From: Pseudomonadota bacterium
GTDB taxonomy: Bacteria; Pseudomonadota; Gammaproteobacteria; Burkholderiales; Burkholderiaceae_C
DNA: 49,253 bases
Reading direction: 5' to 3'
Assembly: GCA_021841865.1 (NCBI GenBank)
Contig: JAKCDM010000012.1
Span: 1 to 49,253 of the forward strand
Shown here: positions 18,174 through 25,828 of the stretch, piece after piece
How the letters are laid out: every line of letters starts with the position of its first letter
How positions within the stretch are numbered: the first letter of the stretch is position 1
Notes under the pieces: model-generated
Told to the model about the DNA's origin: nothing
Databases searched by the model: none
The model's input: only the letters and a program-made list of their open reading frames with translations
Made by a program: the position numbers and the translations under genes

Positions 18174-18380
18174 ATGGAGCAGCATGAAGCAGCCGCGGTG
18201 GCGGCAGTCCAGGCCGGCGTGGACGCACTAGGCCTGGCGCTCAACACGCAAGCTCTAGGCCGCGTGGCGCAGCAGTGGCAGCGCCTGCGGGCGGTGGTCG
18301 CTGAACTCGACGCTCAGGCGCTGGCGCTGCACGACCAGCCCGCGCCCACGTTCGTGCCCGGTGCACGCCCCGCGCCATGA
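18174..18380 (+). CDS. atzG: AtzG-like small subunit of 1-carboxybiuret amidohydrolase (DUF4089)
   Basis: This 68-residue helical protein reads MEQHEAAAVAAVQAGVDALG, then ALGRVAQQWQRLRAVVAEL, ending FVPGARPAP. The length, the LA-LNTQALGRVAQQWQRL helix and the C-terminal P-x-FVPG tail are those of the DUF4089/AtzG family. In Pseudomonas sp. ADP, AtzG is an easily overlooked subunit needed for stability and activity of the amidase AtzE. A good ribosome-binding site (AGGAG at 18161-18165) lies 8 bases upstream of ATG 18174. The stop overlaps the atzE start by 4 bases (ATGA), matching the obligate AtzG-AtzE stoichiometric partnership. Confidence 0.85.
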   Translation: MEQHEAAAVAAVQAGVDALGLALNTQALGRVAQQWQRLRAVVAELDAQALALHDQPAPTFVPGARPAP

Positions 18381-19717
18381 ACGACAGTGCGGCGGGCATC
18401 GCCGACGCCGTGGCTGCGGGGCGCACCCGTGCGGCCGACGTGCTGGAGCAGGCGCTGCAGCGCATCGACGAACTCGACCCGCGCGTGCACGCCTTCACCG
18501 CGTTGACCGTGGCGAGGGCGCGGCGCAAGGCTGCGCGCATCGACGCCTGGCGCCGCGCCGGCAAGGCGCTGCCAGCCCTGGCCGGCGTGCCCTATGCGGT
18601 GAAGAACCTGTTCGACGTCGCCGGCGAGGTCACGCTGGCCGGCTCGCGCGTGCTGGCCAGCCAGCCCGCTGCGCGGCGCGATGCGTTGCTCGTGCAGCGC
18701 ATGGAACGCGCCGGCGCGGTGCTCGTGGGCATGCTTAACATGGACGAATTCGCCTACGGCTTCACTACCGAGAATAGCCACGTCGGCGCCACCCGCAACC
18801 CGCATGCACTGCACTGCAGCGCCGGTGGATCGTCCGGCGGAAGTGCCGCGGCGGTGGCCTGCGGCATGGTGCCGCTGAGTCTGGGCTCGGACACCAACGG
18901 ATCGATCCGCGTGCCCGCATCGGTATGCGGGATCTTCGGGCTCAAGCCGACCTTCGGCAGCCTGCCGCGCGCCGGTAGCTATCCCTTCGTCTACAGCCTC
19001 GATCACCTAGGTCCGTTCGCGCGCTGCGCCGACGACCTTGCGCGCTGCCACGCCGCTCTGCGCGGCGGCGCAGCCCAGGTGCCTTTTCCACCGCCGCAGC
19101 GCCTGCGCGTGGCGCTGCTGGGCGGATACTTCGAGCAACACGCAGGCGCGCAGGCGCGGCGCGCGGCGCGGGCTGCCGCGCAGGCGCTTGGTGCACAGGA
19201 GGAGGTCGAATTCGGCGCGGCCGCCGCGGCACGCGCCGCCGCCTTCGTGATCACCGCCAGCGAGGGCGCGCAACTGCACCTGCAGCACTTGCGCGACCAC
19301 TACGAGACGATGGAGCCGTTGTCACGCGACCGGCTGCTCGCCGGCGCGCTGCTGCCGGCGCATGCCTACATTCGCGCTCAGCGCGTTCGCGCGGTCGCGC
19401 GCGAGCAGGCGCGCCGACTGCTGCAACACTTCGACCTCCTGGTTGCGCCGGCCACGCCAGTTCCGGCGCAACCGCTGGGCAGCGAGACCTTCGAGATCGA
19501 TGGCCGGATGTTCGCCACGCGCCCGAGCATGGGGCTGTTGACCCAGCCGATCTCGTGCATTGGGCTGCCGGTGGTGGCCGCGCCGGTGCGAGGCGCGCCT
19601 GGCGAGCTGCCGCTGGGCGTGCAGCTTGTCGCCGCGCCTGGGCGCGAGCACGTGGCGCTGCACGCGGCACGCCTGCTCGAGCGCGCCGGCCTGAGCGCCG
19701 CACAGGTGCCGCGATGA
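18377..19717 (+). CDS. atzE: 1-carboxybiuret amidohydrolase (AtzE amidase)
   Basis: The 446-residue protein is an amidase-signature hydrolase with triad Lys76 (GVPYAVKNLFD), Ser152 (SAGGSSGGSAAAVA) and Ser176 (SDTNGSIRVPAS). It is the AtzE branch: NMDEFAYGFTTENSHVGATR and GIFGLKPTFGSLPR are typical. AtzE, together with AtzG, deaminates 1-carboxybiuret to 1,3-dicarboxyurea. In the s-triazine pathway the carboxybiuret comes from cyanuric acid hydrolase, but no such gene is visible here. In this cluster the source could instead be triuret hydrolase. It is coupled by 4-base overlaps to atzG upstream and atzH downstream. Confidence 0.9.
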   Translation: MNDSAAGIADAVAAGRTRAADVLEQALQRIDELDPRVHAFTALTVARARRKAARIDAWRRAGKALPALAGVPYAVKNLFDVAGEVTLAGSRVLASQPAARRDALLVQRMERAGAVLVGMLNMDEFAYGFTTENSHVGATRNPHALHCSAGGSSGGSAAAVACGMVPLSLGSDTNGSIRVPASVCGIFGLKPTFGSLPRAGSYPFVYSLDHLGPFARCADDLARCHAALRGGAAQVPFPPPQRLRVALLGGYFEQHAGAQARRAARAAAQALGAQEEVEFGAAAAARAAAFVITASEGAQLHLQHLRDHYETMEPLSRDRLLAGALLPAHAYIRAQRVRAVAREQARRLLQHFDLLVAPATPVPAQPLGSETFEIDGRMFATRPSMGLLTQPISCIGLPVVAAPVRGAPGELPLGVQLVAAPGREHVALHAARLLERAGLSAAQVPR

Positions 19718-20103
19718 GCCCGTCACACGCCGTCGACCTGCCCGAGGTGCTCGACGAGGTGCGCGCCGCGTGCTCGCGCTACGAACGCGCATTGGTCGGC
19801 AACGACGTGGCCACACTGGACGAACTGTTCTGGCGCGACCCGCGTACCCTGCGCTACGGCACCGGCGAGAACCTGTACGGCCATGACGAGATCGCCGCGT
19901 TTCGCGCCGCGCGCAGTCCGAGCGGACTGGCTCGCAGCGTCCGGCGCTGCAGCCTGTGCAGCTTCGGGCGCGATTTCGCGGTGTGTAACATCGAGTTCGT
20001 GCGCGACGGTGACCCGCGCATCGGACGCCAGAGCCAGACGTGGGTGCGCTTCCCGCACGGCTGGCGGGTGGTCGCCGCGCATGTCAGCTGGATGCAACCG
20101 TGA
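19714..20103 (+). CDS. atzH: 1,3-dicarboxyurea decarboxylating amidohydrolase (AtzH, DUF3225)
   Basis: The 129-residue protein is an NTF2-like fold member: it begins VLDEVRAACSRYERALVGND, then VATLDELFWRDPRTLRYGTG, and ends TWVRFPHGWRVVAAHVSWM. The FWRDPRTLRYGTGEN motif and the final WRVVAAHVSWM strand are the signature of the DUF3225/AtzH-like family. In Pseudomonas sp. ADP the product converts 1,3-dicarboxyurea to allophanate, preventing a dead end after AtzE. The start codon overlaps the atzE stop (ATGA) and its own stop overlaps the regulator start (GTGA), so all are translationally coupled. Confidence 0.87.
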   Translation: MSPSHAVDLPEVLDEVRAACSRYERALVGNDVATLDELFWRDPRTLRYGTGENLYGHDEIAAFRAARSPSGLARSVRRCSLCSFGRDFAVCNIEFVRDGDPRIGRQSQTWVRFPHGWRVVAAHVSWMQP

Positions 20104-20822
20104 CCCCCGCACTCTCCGCGCCGCGCCGCGCCTCGCGCGCCGAAGCCATCTACGCGCGCCTGCGCGACGACGTATTCGAGTTCCGGCTGCTGCCGGGCTC
20201 GCGCGTCACCGAATCGGAGATCGCACAGCGCTACGGCGTCTCGCGTACCCCGGTGCGCGAGGCGTTGCTGCGCCTGCAGACCGAAGGCCTGGTGCGGGGC
20301 TATTTCCGCAGCGGCTGGGAAGTCGTGCCGATCAACTTCGTCCGCTTCGACCAACTCTACGAGCTACGTAAGCTCATCGAGGTGCATGCGGTACGCGTGC
20401 TGGCGTCGAGCCCGCCGGCGGCGCCGGCGCGCCAGGGGCTGGAGCAGCTGGCCGCGCGCTGGATGGTCGACAAGGCGCAGCGCTCGAGCGATGCTCGCGA
20501 GGTCGCCGGGCGCGACGAGGAGTTCCACGCGGGGCTGGTCGACGCCGCCGGTAACCCGGAGATGCTGCGCGTGCACGCCGACGTCACCGATCGCATCCGC
20601 ATCATCAGGCGCCTGGACTTCACCTACCCCCACCGCGTCAGCAGCACCTACGACGAGCACGCGGCGATCCTGCGCGCGATCCAGCGTCGCAAGCCCGACA
20701 ACGCCGAGATGCTGGTGCGCGCGCACATAGAGCGCAGCCAGCAGGAGACGCGCAAGATCACCCTGCACCGACTGCACACGGTGCGCGAGGAAGTCGCCAC
20801 GCTCACGCCCGGCACCGATTGA
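20100..20822 (+). CDS. GntR-family transcriptional regulator, FCD type
   Basis: From the GTG at 20100 the protein has 240 residues. The N-terminal winged helix contains VTESEIAQRYGVSRTPVREA, followed by LLRLQTEGLVRGYFRSGWEV, the textbook GntR recognition helix and wing. The C-terminal FCD domain has the metal/ligand motifs RDEEFHAGLVDAAGN and STYDEHAAILRAI, with Asp and His residues at the expected sites. GntR/FCD proteins generally repress catabolic operons and release DNA when a pathway acid binds. It sits inside the atz operon, coupled by a GTGA overlap to atzH, so it probably regulates its own transcription. The GTATAC-type palindromes upstream of both BMP operons are plausible targets. 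Confidence 0.9.
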   Translation: MTPALSAPRRASRAEAIYARLRDDVFEFRLLPGSRVTESEIAQRYGVSRTPVREALLRLQTEGLVRGYFRSGWEVVPINFVRFDQLYELRKLIEVHAVRVLASSPPAAPARQGLEQLAARWMVDKAQRSSDAREVAGRDEEFHAGLVDAAGNPEMLRVHADVTDRIRIIRRLDFTYPHRVSSTYDEHAAILRAIQRRKPDNAEMLVRAHIERSQQETRKITLHRLHTVREEVATLTPGTD

Positions 20823-20874
20823 CCCCTGTCATCGCTCACTGCCCAATGGTAGATCCATCCGCGGAGAACCCCTG

Positions 20875-22674
20875 ATGATCGCGAGCCTCACCATCCCCGC
20901 CCTGCAGGCGGCCTATCGCAGCGGCGAGCTGACGCCCGGCCGGCTGGTCGACGATCTGCTGGCACGCAACGCGCAGTATCCCGACCACGCCATCTGGATC
21001 ACCCCGCCCGAGGCGCAGCGCCTGCACGCGCGCGCACACGAACTCCAGCGCGGCGGCATGCAGGGCAAGCCGTTGTATGGCGTGCCGTTTGCGATCAAGG
21101 ACAACATCGACCTGGCGGGGGTGCCGACCACGGCCGGGTGCCCGGACTACGCCTACACGCCGCACGAGTCGGCCACCGTGGTGCAGCGCCTGCTCGATGC
21201 CGGTGCGATCGCGCTGGGCAAGACCAACCTCGACCAGTTCGCCACCGGGCTGAACGGCACGCGCTCGCCGTACGGTGCATGCCGCAACGCGTTCGACCCG
21301 GCGTACGTGTCGGGCGGTTCGAGCTCTGGCTCGGCGGTCGCCGTGGCGCTGGGCCTGGCCAGCTTCTCGCTTGGCACCGACACCGCGGGTTCCGGGCGCG
21401 TACCTGCGGCGTTCAACAACCTGATCGGGCTCAAGGCGAGCTGCGGCCTGCTGTCGACCCACGGCATCGTGCCGGCCTGCCGCTCGCTGGACGTGCCGAG
21501 CATCTTCGCGCTGTCGGCCGGCGATGCCCAGCGGGCGTTCGCCGCCATGCTCGGCGAGGATCCGCGCGACCCCTATGCGCGCGCTGCCCAGCCGCACGGC
21601 TTCGACTTCGGCAGCGCCACGCATTTTCGCGTCGGCGTGCCGAGCGCGCACAACCTGCAGTTCTTTGGCGACACCGACTGCCAGGCGTTGTTTGACGACG
21701 CTGTGCAGCGTCTGCGTGTGCTTGGCGCCGAACTCGTCGAAATCGATCTGGAGCCATTCTTCGAGACAGCGCAGCTGCTGTACGACGGTCCTTGGGTGGC
21801 CGAGCGCTACCAGGCGATCCGCGGCTTCGTCGACGCGCATCCACAGGCGCTGCTCGAGGTCACCCGCGGCATCATCGGCGGTGCGGCGCGCTGGCTGGCC
21901 GCCGACGCCTTCGCCGCCCAGTACCGGCTGCGCGAGCTCCAACGCGTGTGCACGCGTGCCTGGCAGCAGGTCGATTGCATGGTCACTCCGACTGCGGGGA
22001 CGATTTACAGCATCGAGCAGATGCTGGCCGAACCGGTGGTGCGCAACTCCGAGCTCGGCCTCTACACCAATTTCATGAATCTGCTGGACTATGCAGCGGT
22101 GGCGGTTCCCGCTGGCCTGCGCAGCGACGGCTTGCCGTTCGGTGTGAGCCTGTTCGCGCCCGCCCACCAGGACCTGCCACTGCTGCGGTTGGCGGCGCGC
22201 TGGCAGCGTGCGCGCGCCGAGCCCTGCGGCGCGCGCGAGCGCATGCCGGCGCCTAACGACGACGCGTTGCCACAACCCGTGCCCAGCGGTCGCATGCGCG
22301 TGGTGGCCGTCGGGGCCCACCTTAGCGGCATGGCGCTGCATCACCAGCTTGCCGAGCGTGGCGCCCGCTTGCACGCCACCACTCACACCGCGTCGTGCTA
22401 TCGCTTGCACGCGCTGCCCGACGGCCGCCGCCCGGCGCTGCAGCGCGTGGCCGATGGCGGCGCACGCATCGCCTGCGAGGTCTGGGACATGCCGGCGCAG
22501 GCCGTCGCCGAACTGCTCGCCGAGACCTCGCCGCCGCTGGGGCTGGGAACCGTGCTGCTCGACGATGGCTCGAGCGCCGTCGGGTTCATCTGCGAGCCCG
22601 TGGGCCTACAAGGCGCGCGCGACATTACGTCATACGGCGGCTGGCGCGCCTGGGTGGCAGCGCGCGCGTCGTGA
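20875..22674 (+). CDS. atzF: Allophanate hydrolase (AtzF type)
   Basis: The 599-residue protein has an N-terminal amidase-signature domain (residues 1 to about 440) with triad Lys75 (VPFAIKDNIDL), Ser149 (GGSSSGSAVAVALG) and Ser173 (TDTAGSGRVPAAF). A C-terminal allophanate hydrolase domain follows (about 465-599), beginning near GRMRVVAVGAHLSGMALHHQ. Both domains are present, so allophanate can be hydrolysed and decarboxylated to ammonia and CO2. Length matches AtzF/TrzF (about 600 residues) and not the urea amidolyase fusion. It is the last step shared by the biuret and carboxybiuret branches. The gap of 52 bp from gntR suggests the same transcript. Confidence 0.93.
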   Translation: MIASLTIPALQAAYRSGELTPGRLVDDLLARNAQYPDHAIWITPPEAQRLHARAHELQRGGMQGKPLYGVPFAIKDNIDLAGVPTTAGCPDYAYTPHESATVVQRLLDAGAIALGKTNLDQFATGLNGTRSPYGACRNAFDPAYVSGGSSSGSAVAVALGLASFSLGTDTAGSGRVPAAFNNLIGLKASCGLLSTHGIVPACRSLDVPSIFALSAGDAQRAFAAMLGEDPRDPYARAAQPHGFDFGSATHFRVGVPSAHNLQFFGDTDCQALFDDAVQRLRVLGAELVEIDLEPFFETAQLLYDGPWVAERYQAIRGFVDAHPQALLEVTRGIIGGAARWLAADAFAAQYRLRELQRVCTRAWQQVDCMVTPTAGTIYSIEQMLAEPVVRNSELGLYTNFMNLLDYAAVAVPAGLRSDGLPFGVSLFAPAHQDLPLLRLAARWQRARAEPCGARERMPAPNDDALPQPVPSGRMRVVAVGAHLSGMALHHQLAERGARLHATTHTASCYRLHALPDGRRPALQRVADGGARIACEVWDMPAQAVAELLAETSPPLGLGTVLLDDGSSAVGFICEPVGLQGARDITSYGGWRAWVAARAS

Positions 22675-22680
22675 GCGCGG

Positions 22681-22711
22681 ACGTGGCGGCCGGCCGGCAC
22701 GGCCGCCACGT
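22681..22711. terminator. Long perfect hairpin between convergent atzF and porin genes
   Basis: ACGTGGCGGCC (22681-22691) and its exact complement GGCCGCCACGT (22701-22711) form an 11-bp GC-rich stem with a 9-base loop, just after the atzF stop and before the leftward porin stop (22715). No T-run follows on either strand. It is best read as a bidirectional terminator or RNA-stability hairpin. Confidence 0.6.
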
Positions 22712-22714
22712 GGG

Positions 22715-23584
22715 TCAGAAGTGGTATTCGACCCGCAACATCGGGGTGGAGGCCTTCGCTCCGGGGGTGGTCGAGTACGGGTTGCCGAACTTGTTGCGCC
22801 AGTACTGGTACTCCAGGCCCGCCCACAGCTTGTTCGGGGCACCATACATCGAGCCCACGTCGTACATCAGCTCGGTATCGAGCAAGGTCTCCGGCGCGGT
22901 GCCGTAGCCCTTCGCGCCGATATGGTCGAAAAAGCCGCTCCACTTCACGTGCGAAGCCACGTCGATGCCCCAGTCGGCGGCCAGCACATAGGTCGTGTTG
23001 AAGGTCACGTCGCCACCCGTCGGGTACGGCGAGAAGCCGTTGTGGTTGCTCTCCTTGTACAGTTCCAGGCCGACCTCGGCGAATCCGGGAACGTCGAGGC
23101 CGACCATGGGACCGAAGCGCAGCTTGCGAACGCGCGGGCCGAAGGTCGTGTTCTTGGCCGAGTAGTCGACCCCCATGGCCATCTTCACGTCATTGATCGG
23201 GCCAAAGGAAATCTTCTTGCCGGTGATCTGGTCGTAGGACCAGGTGCGACGATAGACCGCGTACAGCTCTTGTGCGCCGGCGGCAGCGCAGCTCGGCGAA
23301 TTCGCTCCGGCGGCACAGGCTTCGACGTCGGTGGCGTCGGACATCAGGACGTCGAGGTTGAAGAAGTTGGTTCCCCAGGCATCTCCGCCGGCGTAGGTGA
23401 AGCCGGTGATCCGCTTGGCGATGTCCTGGCTGTAGCCCGGCTCGGCGAACTTCGTGCCGTAGCCGACGTGCACGTAGGCGTCGCTCCAGGTCGCCGCTTG
23501 TGCGCAATTCAGCAGCGCGCTGCCGCCGGCGAGCAGGCATGCGGCGAGCCATGGAGGGGAGAATCCGGGACGATGGGCTTTCAT
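22715..23584 (-). CDS. Outer membrane channel protein, Tsx-like
   Basis: The 289-residue protein has a signal peptide (MKAHRPGFSPPWLAACLLAG, ending NCAQA) and a C-terminal aromatic, ending LRVEYHF, which is the sorting signal for outer membrane beta-barrels. Features such as WSDAYVHVGYGTKFAEPG and the internal LEYQYWRNKFGNPY resemble the nucleoside-channel Tsx / 'outer envelope protein' group. The start at 23584 has GGAG 8 bases upstream. It follows the ABC permease and binding protein in the same direction and would let their substrate through the outer membrane. A purine or pyrimidine base or nucleoside is the likeliest cargo; this is inferred from family and context. Confidence 0.75.
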   Translation of the reverse strand: MKAHRPGFSPPWLAACLLAGGSALLNCAQAATWSDAYVHVGYGTKFAEPGYSQDIAKRITGFTYAGGDAWGTNFFNLDVLMSDATDVEACAAGANSPSCAAAGAQELYAVYRRTWSYDQITGKKISFGPINDVKMAMGVDYSAKNTTFGPRVRKLRFGPMVGLDVPGFAEVGLELYKESNHNGFSPYPTGGDVTFNTTYVLAADWGIDVASHVKWSGFFDHIGAKGYGTAPETLLDTELMYDVGSMYGAPNKLWAGLEYQYWRNKFGNPYSTTPGAKASTPMLRVEYHF

Positions 23585-23669
23585 GAGCAAACTCCATTGC
23601 GAGGCGAGGAAAAGACCCGCGCGCTGCCGCCCGGGCCAGGAAGCGAAGCAGGCGCCCGTTGTCGGGCGC

Positions 23670-24470
23670 TCAGCGGCGTATTGCGCTTTCGTGCCAGTGA
23701 CCCAGCGCCAGGCGCGACAGCAGCACCATGACGCCGAACAGCGCCACGCCGGCCAGCGTGAGCAGGACCAGCGCGGCAAACATCTCGGGGATCTGCAGGT
23801 TGTAGCCACACTGCAGGATCTGGTAGGCCAGGCCGGCGCTCTGCCCGCCGGTTCCGGCGACGAATTCGGCGACCACGGCGCCGACCAGAGCCAGGCCGCT
23901 GCTGATGCGCAGGCCGCCGAAGAAGTAGGGCATCGCGGCGGGCACGCGCAGGCGAGTCAGGCGCTGCCAGCGCGAAGCCCGGTACAGCGTGAACATGTCG
24001 TCCAGGTTGGCGCTGACGCTGTTGAGCCCGAGGGTGGCGTTGGAGATGATCGGAAACACCGCGATGATCGTCGCGCAGACCACCAGGGCAGGCTCGGTGT
24101 GCTTGATCCAGATGATGATCAACGGGGCGATTGCGACGATCGGTGTCACCTGAAGCATGACCGCGTAGGGAAACAGGCTCATTTCGAGCAGTCGGCTCTG
24201 CGCGAACAGCACCGCGGTGATGCTTCCGAGCACGACGCTTGCGACGAAGGCGAGCAGCGTGACCTTCATGGTCATGAGCAGCGCGCCGAACAGCGTTCCG
24301 GCGTTCGCGACCAACGCTTGCGCGATCACCCGCGGGCCCGGAAGAAGGTACGGGGGCACATGCGCGGCCTCGACACCGAACTGCCACAGCAGCACGAAGC
24401 CGAGGCCGACGACCAGGGGCGCCGCCACGCGGATCACACGCGGCCCGGACAGCAGGGGGGAAGCGGGCAT
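23670..24470 (-). CDS. ABC transporter permease, NitT/TauT (SsuC/ThiX) type
   Basis: The protein has 266 residues from ATG 24470 and about six hydrophobic helices. The EAA-type cytoplasmic loop that contacts the ATPase reads FTLYRASRWQRLTRLRVPAA. This is the single-permease design of the nitrate/taurine/thiamine-precursor family. The first segment (VIRVAAPLVVGLGFVLLWQF) is a membrane span near the N-terminus. The longer ORF starting at 24512 would overlap the binding protein gene. Its partner ATPase is not adjacent on this strand but is encoded divergently at 26873, and the binding protein lies immediately upstream. Confidence 0.87.
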   Translation of the reverse strand: MPASPLLSGPRVIRVAAPLVVGLGFVLLWQFGVEAAHVPPYLLPGPRVIAQALVANAGTLFGALLMTMKVTLLAFVASVVLGSITAVLFAQSRLLEMSLFPYAVMLQVTPIVAIAPLIIIWIKHTEPALVVCATIIAVFPIISNATLGLNSVSANLDDMFTLYRASRWQRLTRLRVPAAMPYFFGGLRISSGLALVGAVVAEFVAGTGGQSAGLAYQILQCGYNLQIPEMFAALVLLTLAGVALFGVMVLLSRLALGHWHESAIRR

Positions 24471-24489
24471 GGCTGGCTTGCGTCGGGGC

Positions 24490-25491
24490 TCAGGGCTTGG
24501 CCGGCAGGACATGCAGGTCGCGGATGAACTGCAGGTCGTAGGCCTTGTGGTAATCGAAGCTCGCCGGCAGCATCTGGTGGGCCACCATGAAATCGAACAT
24601 CTTCTTCCACCGCGCGTCGGTCATCGTGCCGATTCCACCGGTCGCCGCGTCGCCGCCGGTGAGGAACCCGTACTTCTTGAGCATGCGCATCGAAAAGGCC
24701 ATCTGCTCGGGGGTCTGCTTGGGGTCGGCCTTGGCGATCAGACGGTTGCCCGGGCCCGGGTCGGCGAGATAGGACTTCCAGCCCTCGAGCGAGGCCTTCA
24801 CGAACGCGGCCACCCATTGCGGATGCTTGCTCACCATCTCGCGCGTGGTGTCGATGGTCTCGGCGTACATGGACCAGCCGTGGTCGGCGAGCAGGAATAC
24901 CACCGGGTGGCCGCCGCCCTTCTCGATCATCAGCGGCTCGGAGCCGACGAAGCCCTGCTGCGACACGTCGGGATCGTGCAGGAAAGGGGCCACGCTGAAG
25001 GTGTAGGGGCGCTCCTGCGACTGCGTGAAGCCGTATTTCTGCTCCAGCCAGGGCCACCAGGTGCTGTTGGCGCTTTGCGAAACCAGGATCGGCTTGCCCT
25101 TCAACTGGGCCAGGCTGCGCACTCCCTGGTGCGCGATGATGACCTGCGGGTCCTTCTGGAAACTCGTGGCCACGGTGACCACCGGCAGGCCGTGGGAGAC
25201 CGCCAGCATGTCCTGCATCGGATAGCCCATGTAGAAATCGCAGCTTCCGCCGACCAGCAACTGCAGGCCGTTGACCTGAGGGCCGCCCATCTTGATGGTG
25301 ACGTCGAGCCCGGCCTTCCTGTACAGCCCTTGGGCCAGCGCCTGGTAGAACCCGCCATGCTCGGCCTCGGCGAACCAGTTGGTGCAGAAGGTGAGCTTGG
25401 GCAGTTCGCCGGCGTGGACAGCCGGGGCCAGAAGTGCGAACGCCGCGGCAAGGCCTGCGGCATAGCGGAACCATGGTTTGGCGAAGCGCAT
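24490..25491 (-). CDS. NMT1/THI5-like ABC transporter substrate-binding protein
   Basis: The 333-residue protein has a signal peptide (MRFAKPWFRYAAGLAAAFAL, ending AVHAG), then LTFCTNWFAEAEHGGFYQAL and GLDVTIKMGGPQVNGLQLLV. This pattern is typical of NMT1/THI5-like proteins that bind pyrimidine or purine-like heterocycles. The CTNW and EHGGF motifs are the binding-site landmarks of this family. ATG 25491 is used because the longer ORF to 25632 has no signal peptide at its front. It is followed by the permease and the Tsx-like porin. In Betaproteobacteria some NMT1-type transporters of purine oxidation are controlled by a xanthine-sensing leader RNA; none was confirmed here. Confidence 0.85.
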   Translation of the reverse strand: MRFAKPWFRYAAGLAAAFALLAPAVHAGELPKLTFCTNWFAEAEHGGFYQALAQGLYRKAGLDVTIKMGGPQVNGLQLLVGGSCDFYMGYPMQDMLAVSHGLPVVTVATSFQKDPQVIIAHQGVRSLAQLKGKPILVSQSANSTWWPWLEQKYGFTQSQERPYTFSVAPFLHDPDVSQQGFVGSEPLMIEKGGGHPVVFLLADHGWSMYAETIDTTREMVSKHPQWVAAFVKASLEGWKSYLADPGPGNRLIAKADPKQTPEQMAFSMRMLKKYGFLTGGDAATGGIGTMTDARWKKMFDFMVAHQMLPASFDYHKAYDLQFIRDLHVLPAKP

Positions 25492-25828
25492 TGCGTATCC
25501 CCGGGTGGATGGACTGTATGCAACCTTGCTAGCAATACGTATGCCAACTCGAGACGGCCGGAACTTTCGCGGCGTAGGCTGTTTTCCAGACAAGGATGCG
25601 CGCTCGAGTTCCCAATTGTGGTGCGCGTGCATGCTCGGGGAACACCGCCCGCATCATCACGGTGCAGGGATCCTTTGTGCACAGGATGGCATACGGTGCT
25701 TCACCCACCTGAACGCAAAATCCAGGCGCTGGCATCGGCCTTGCTTACCCGGACGGCGGAGTAGAAGCGGTCAGCGGCTGGGTCGCGGGACATTGCTCCG
25801 ACCCCCTCCACTCCCATGGGAGCCCGTC
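25492..25828. other. Divergent control region of the NMT1 operon and the Rieske gene
   Basis: These 337 bp hold no credible ORF. The left part, close to the binding protein start, has a direct repeat GTATGC (25516-25521 and 25539-25544, 23 bp apart) flanking a perfect palindrome TTGCTAGCAA (25526-25535). GCATAC recurs at 25689-25694. The repeats resemble, but do not equal, the GTATAC elements of the two BMP operons. The right part carries GGGAG just upstream of ATG 25829. Confidence 0.55.
25516..25544. promoter_or_regulatory. Repeat cluster GTATGC ... TTGCTAGCAA ... GTATGC
   Basis: Two GTATGC hexamers flank a 10-bp perfect palindrome within 29 bp, 25-53 bp upstream of the NMT1 binding-protein start codon. 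The spacing (23 bp) is close to two helical turns, like the 22-bp spacing of GTATAC elements at the second BMP operon. A regulator site is likely; a riboswitch cannot be excluded. Confidence 0.45.

Noticed and set aside
25492-25828. Guanidine (ykkC-type) riboswitch upstream of the NMT1 operon
   Set aside because: Its conserved ACGR-type and stem elements were not seen on either strand.
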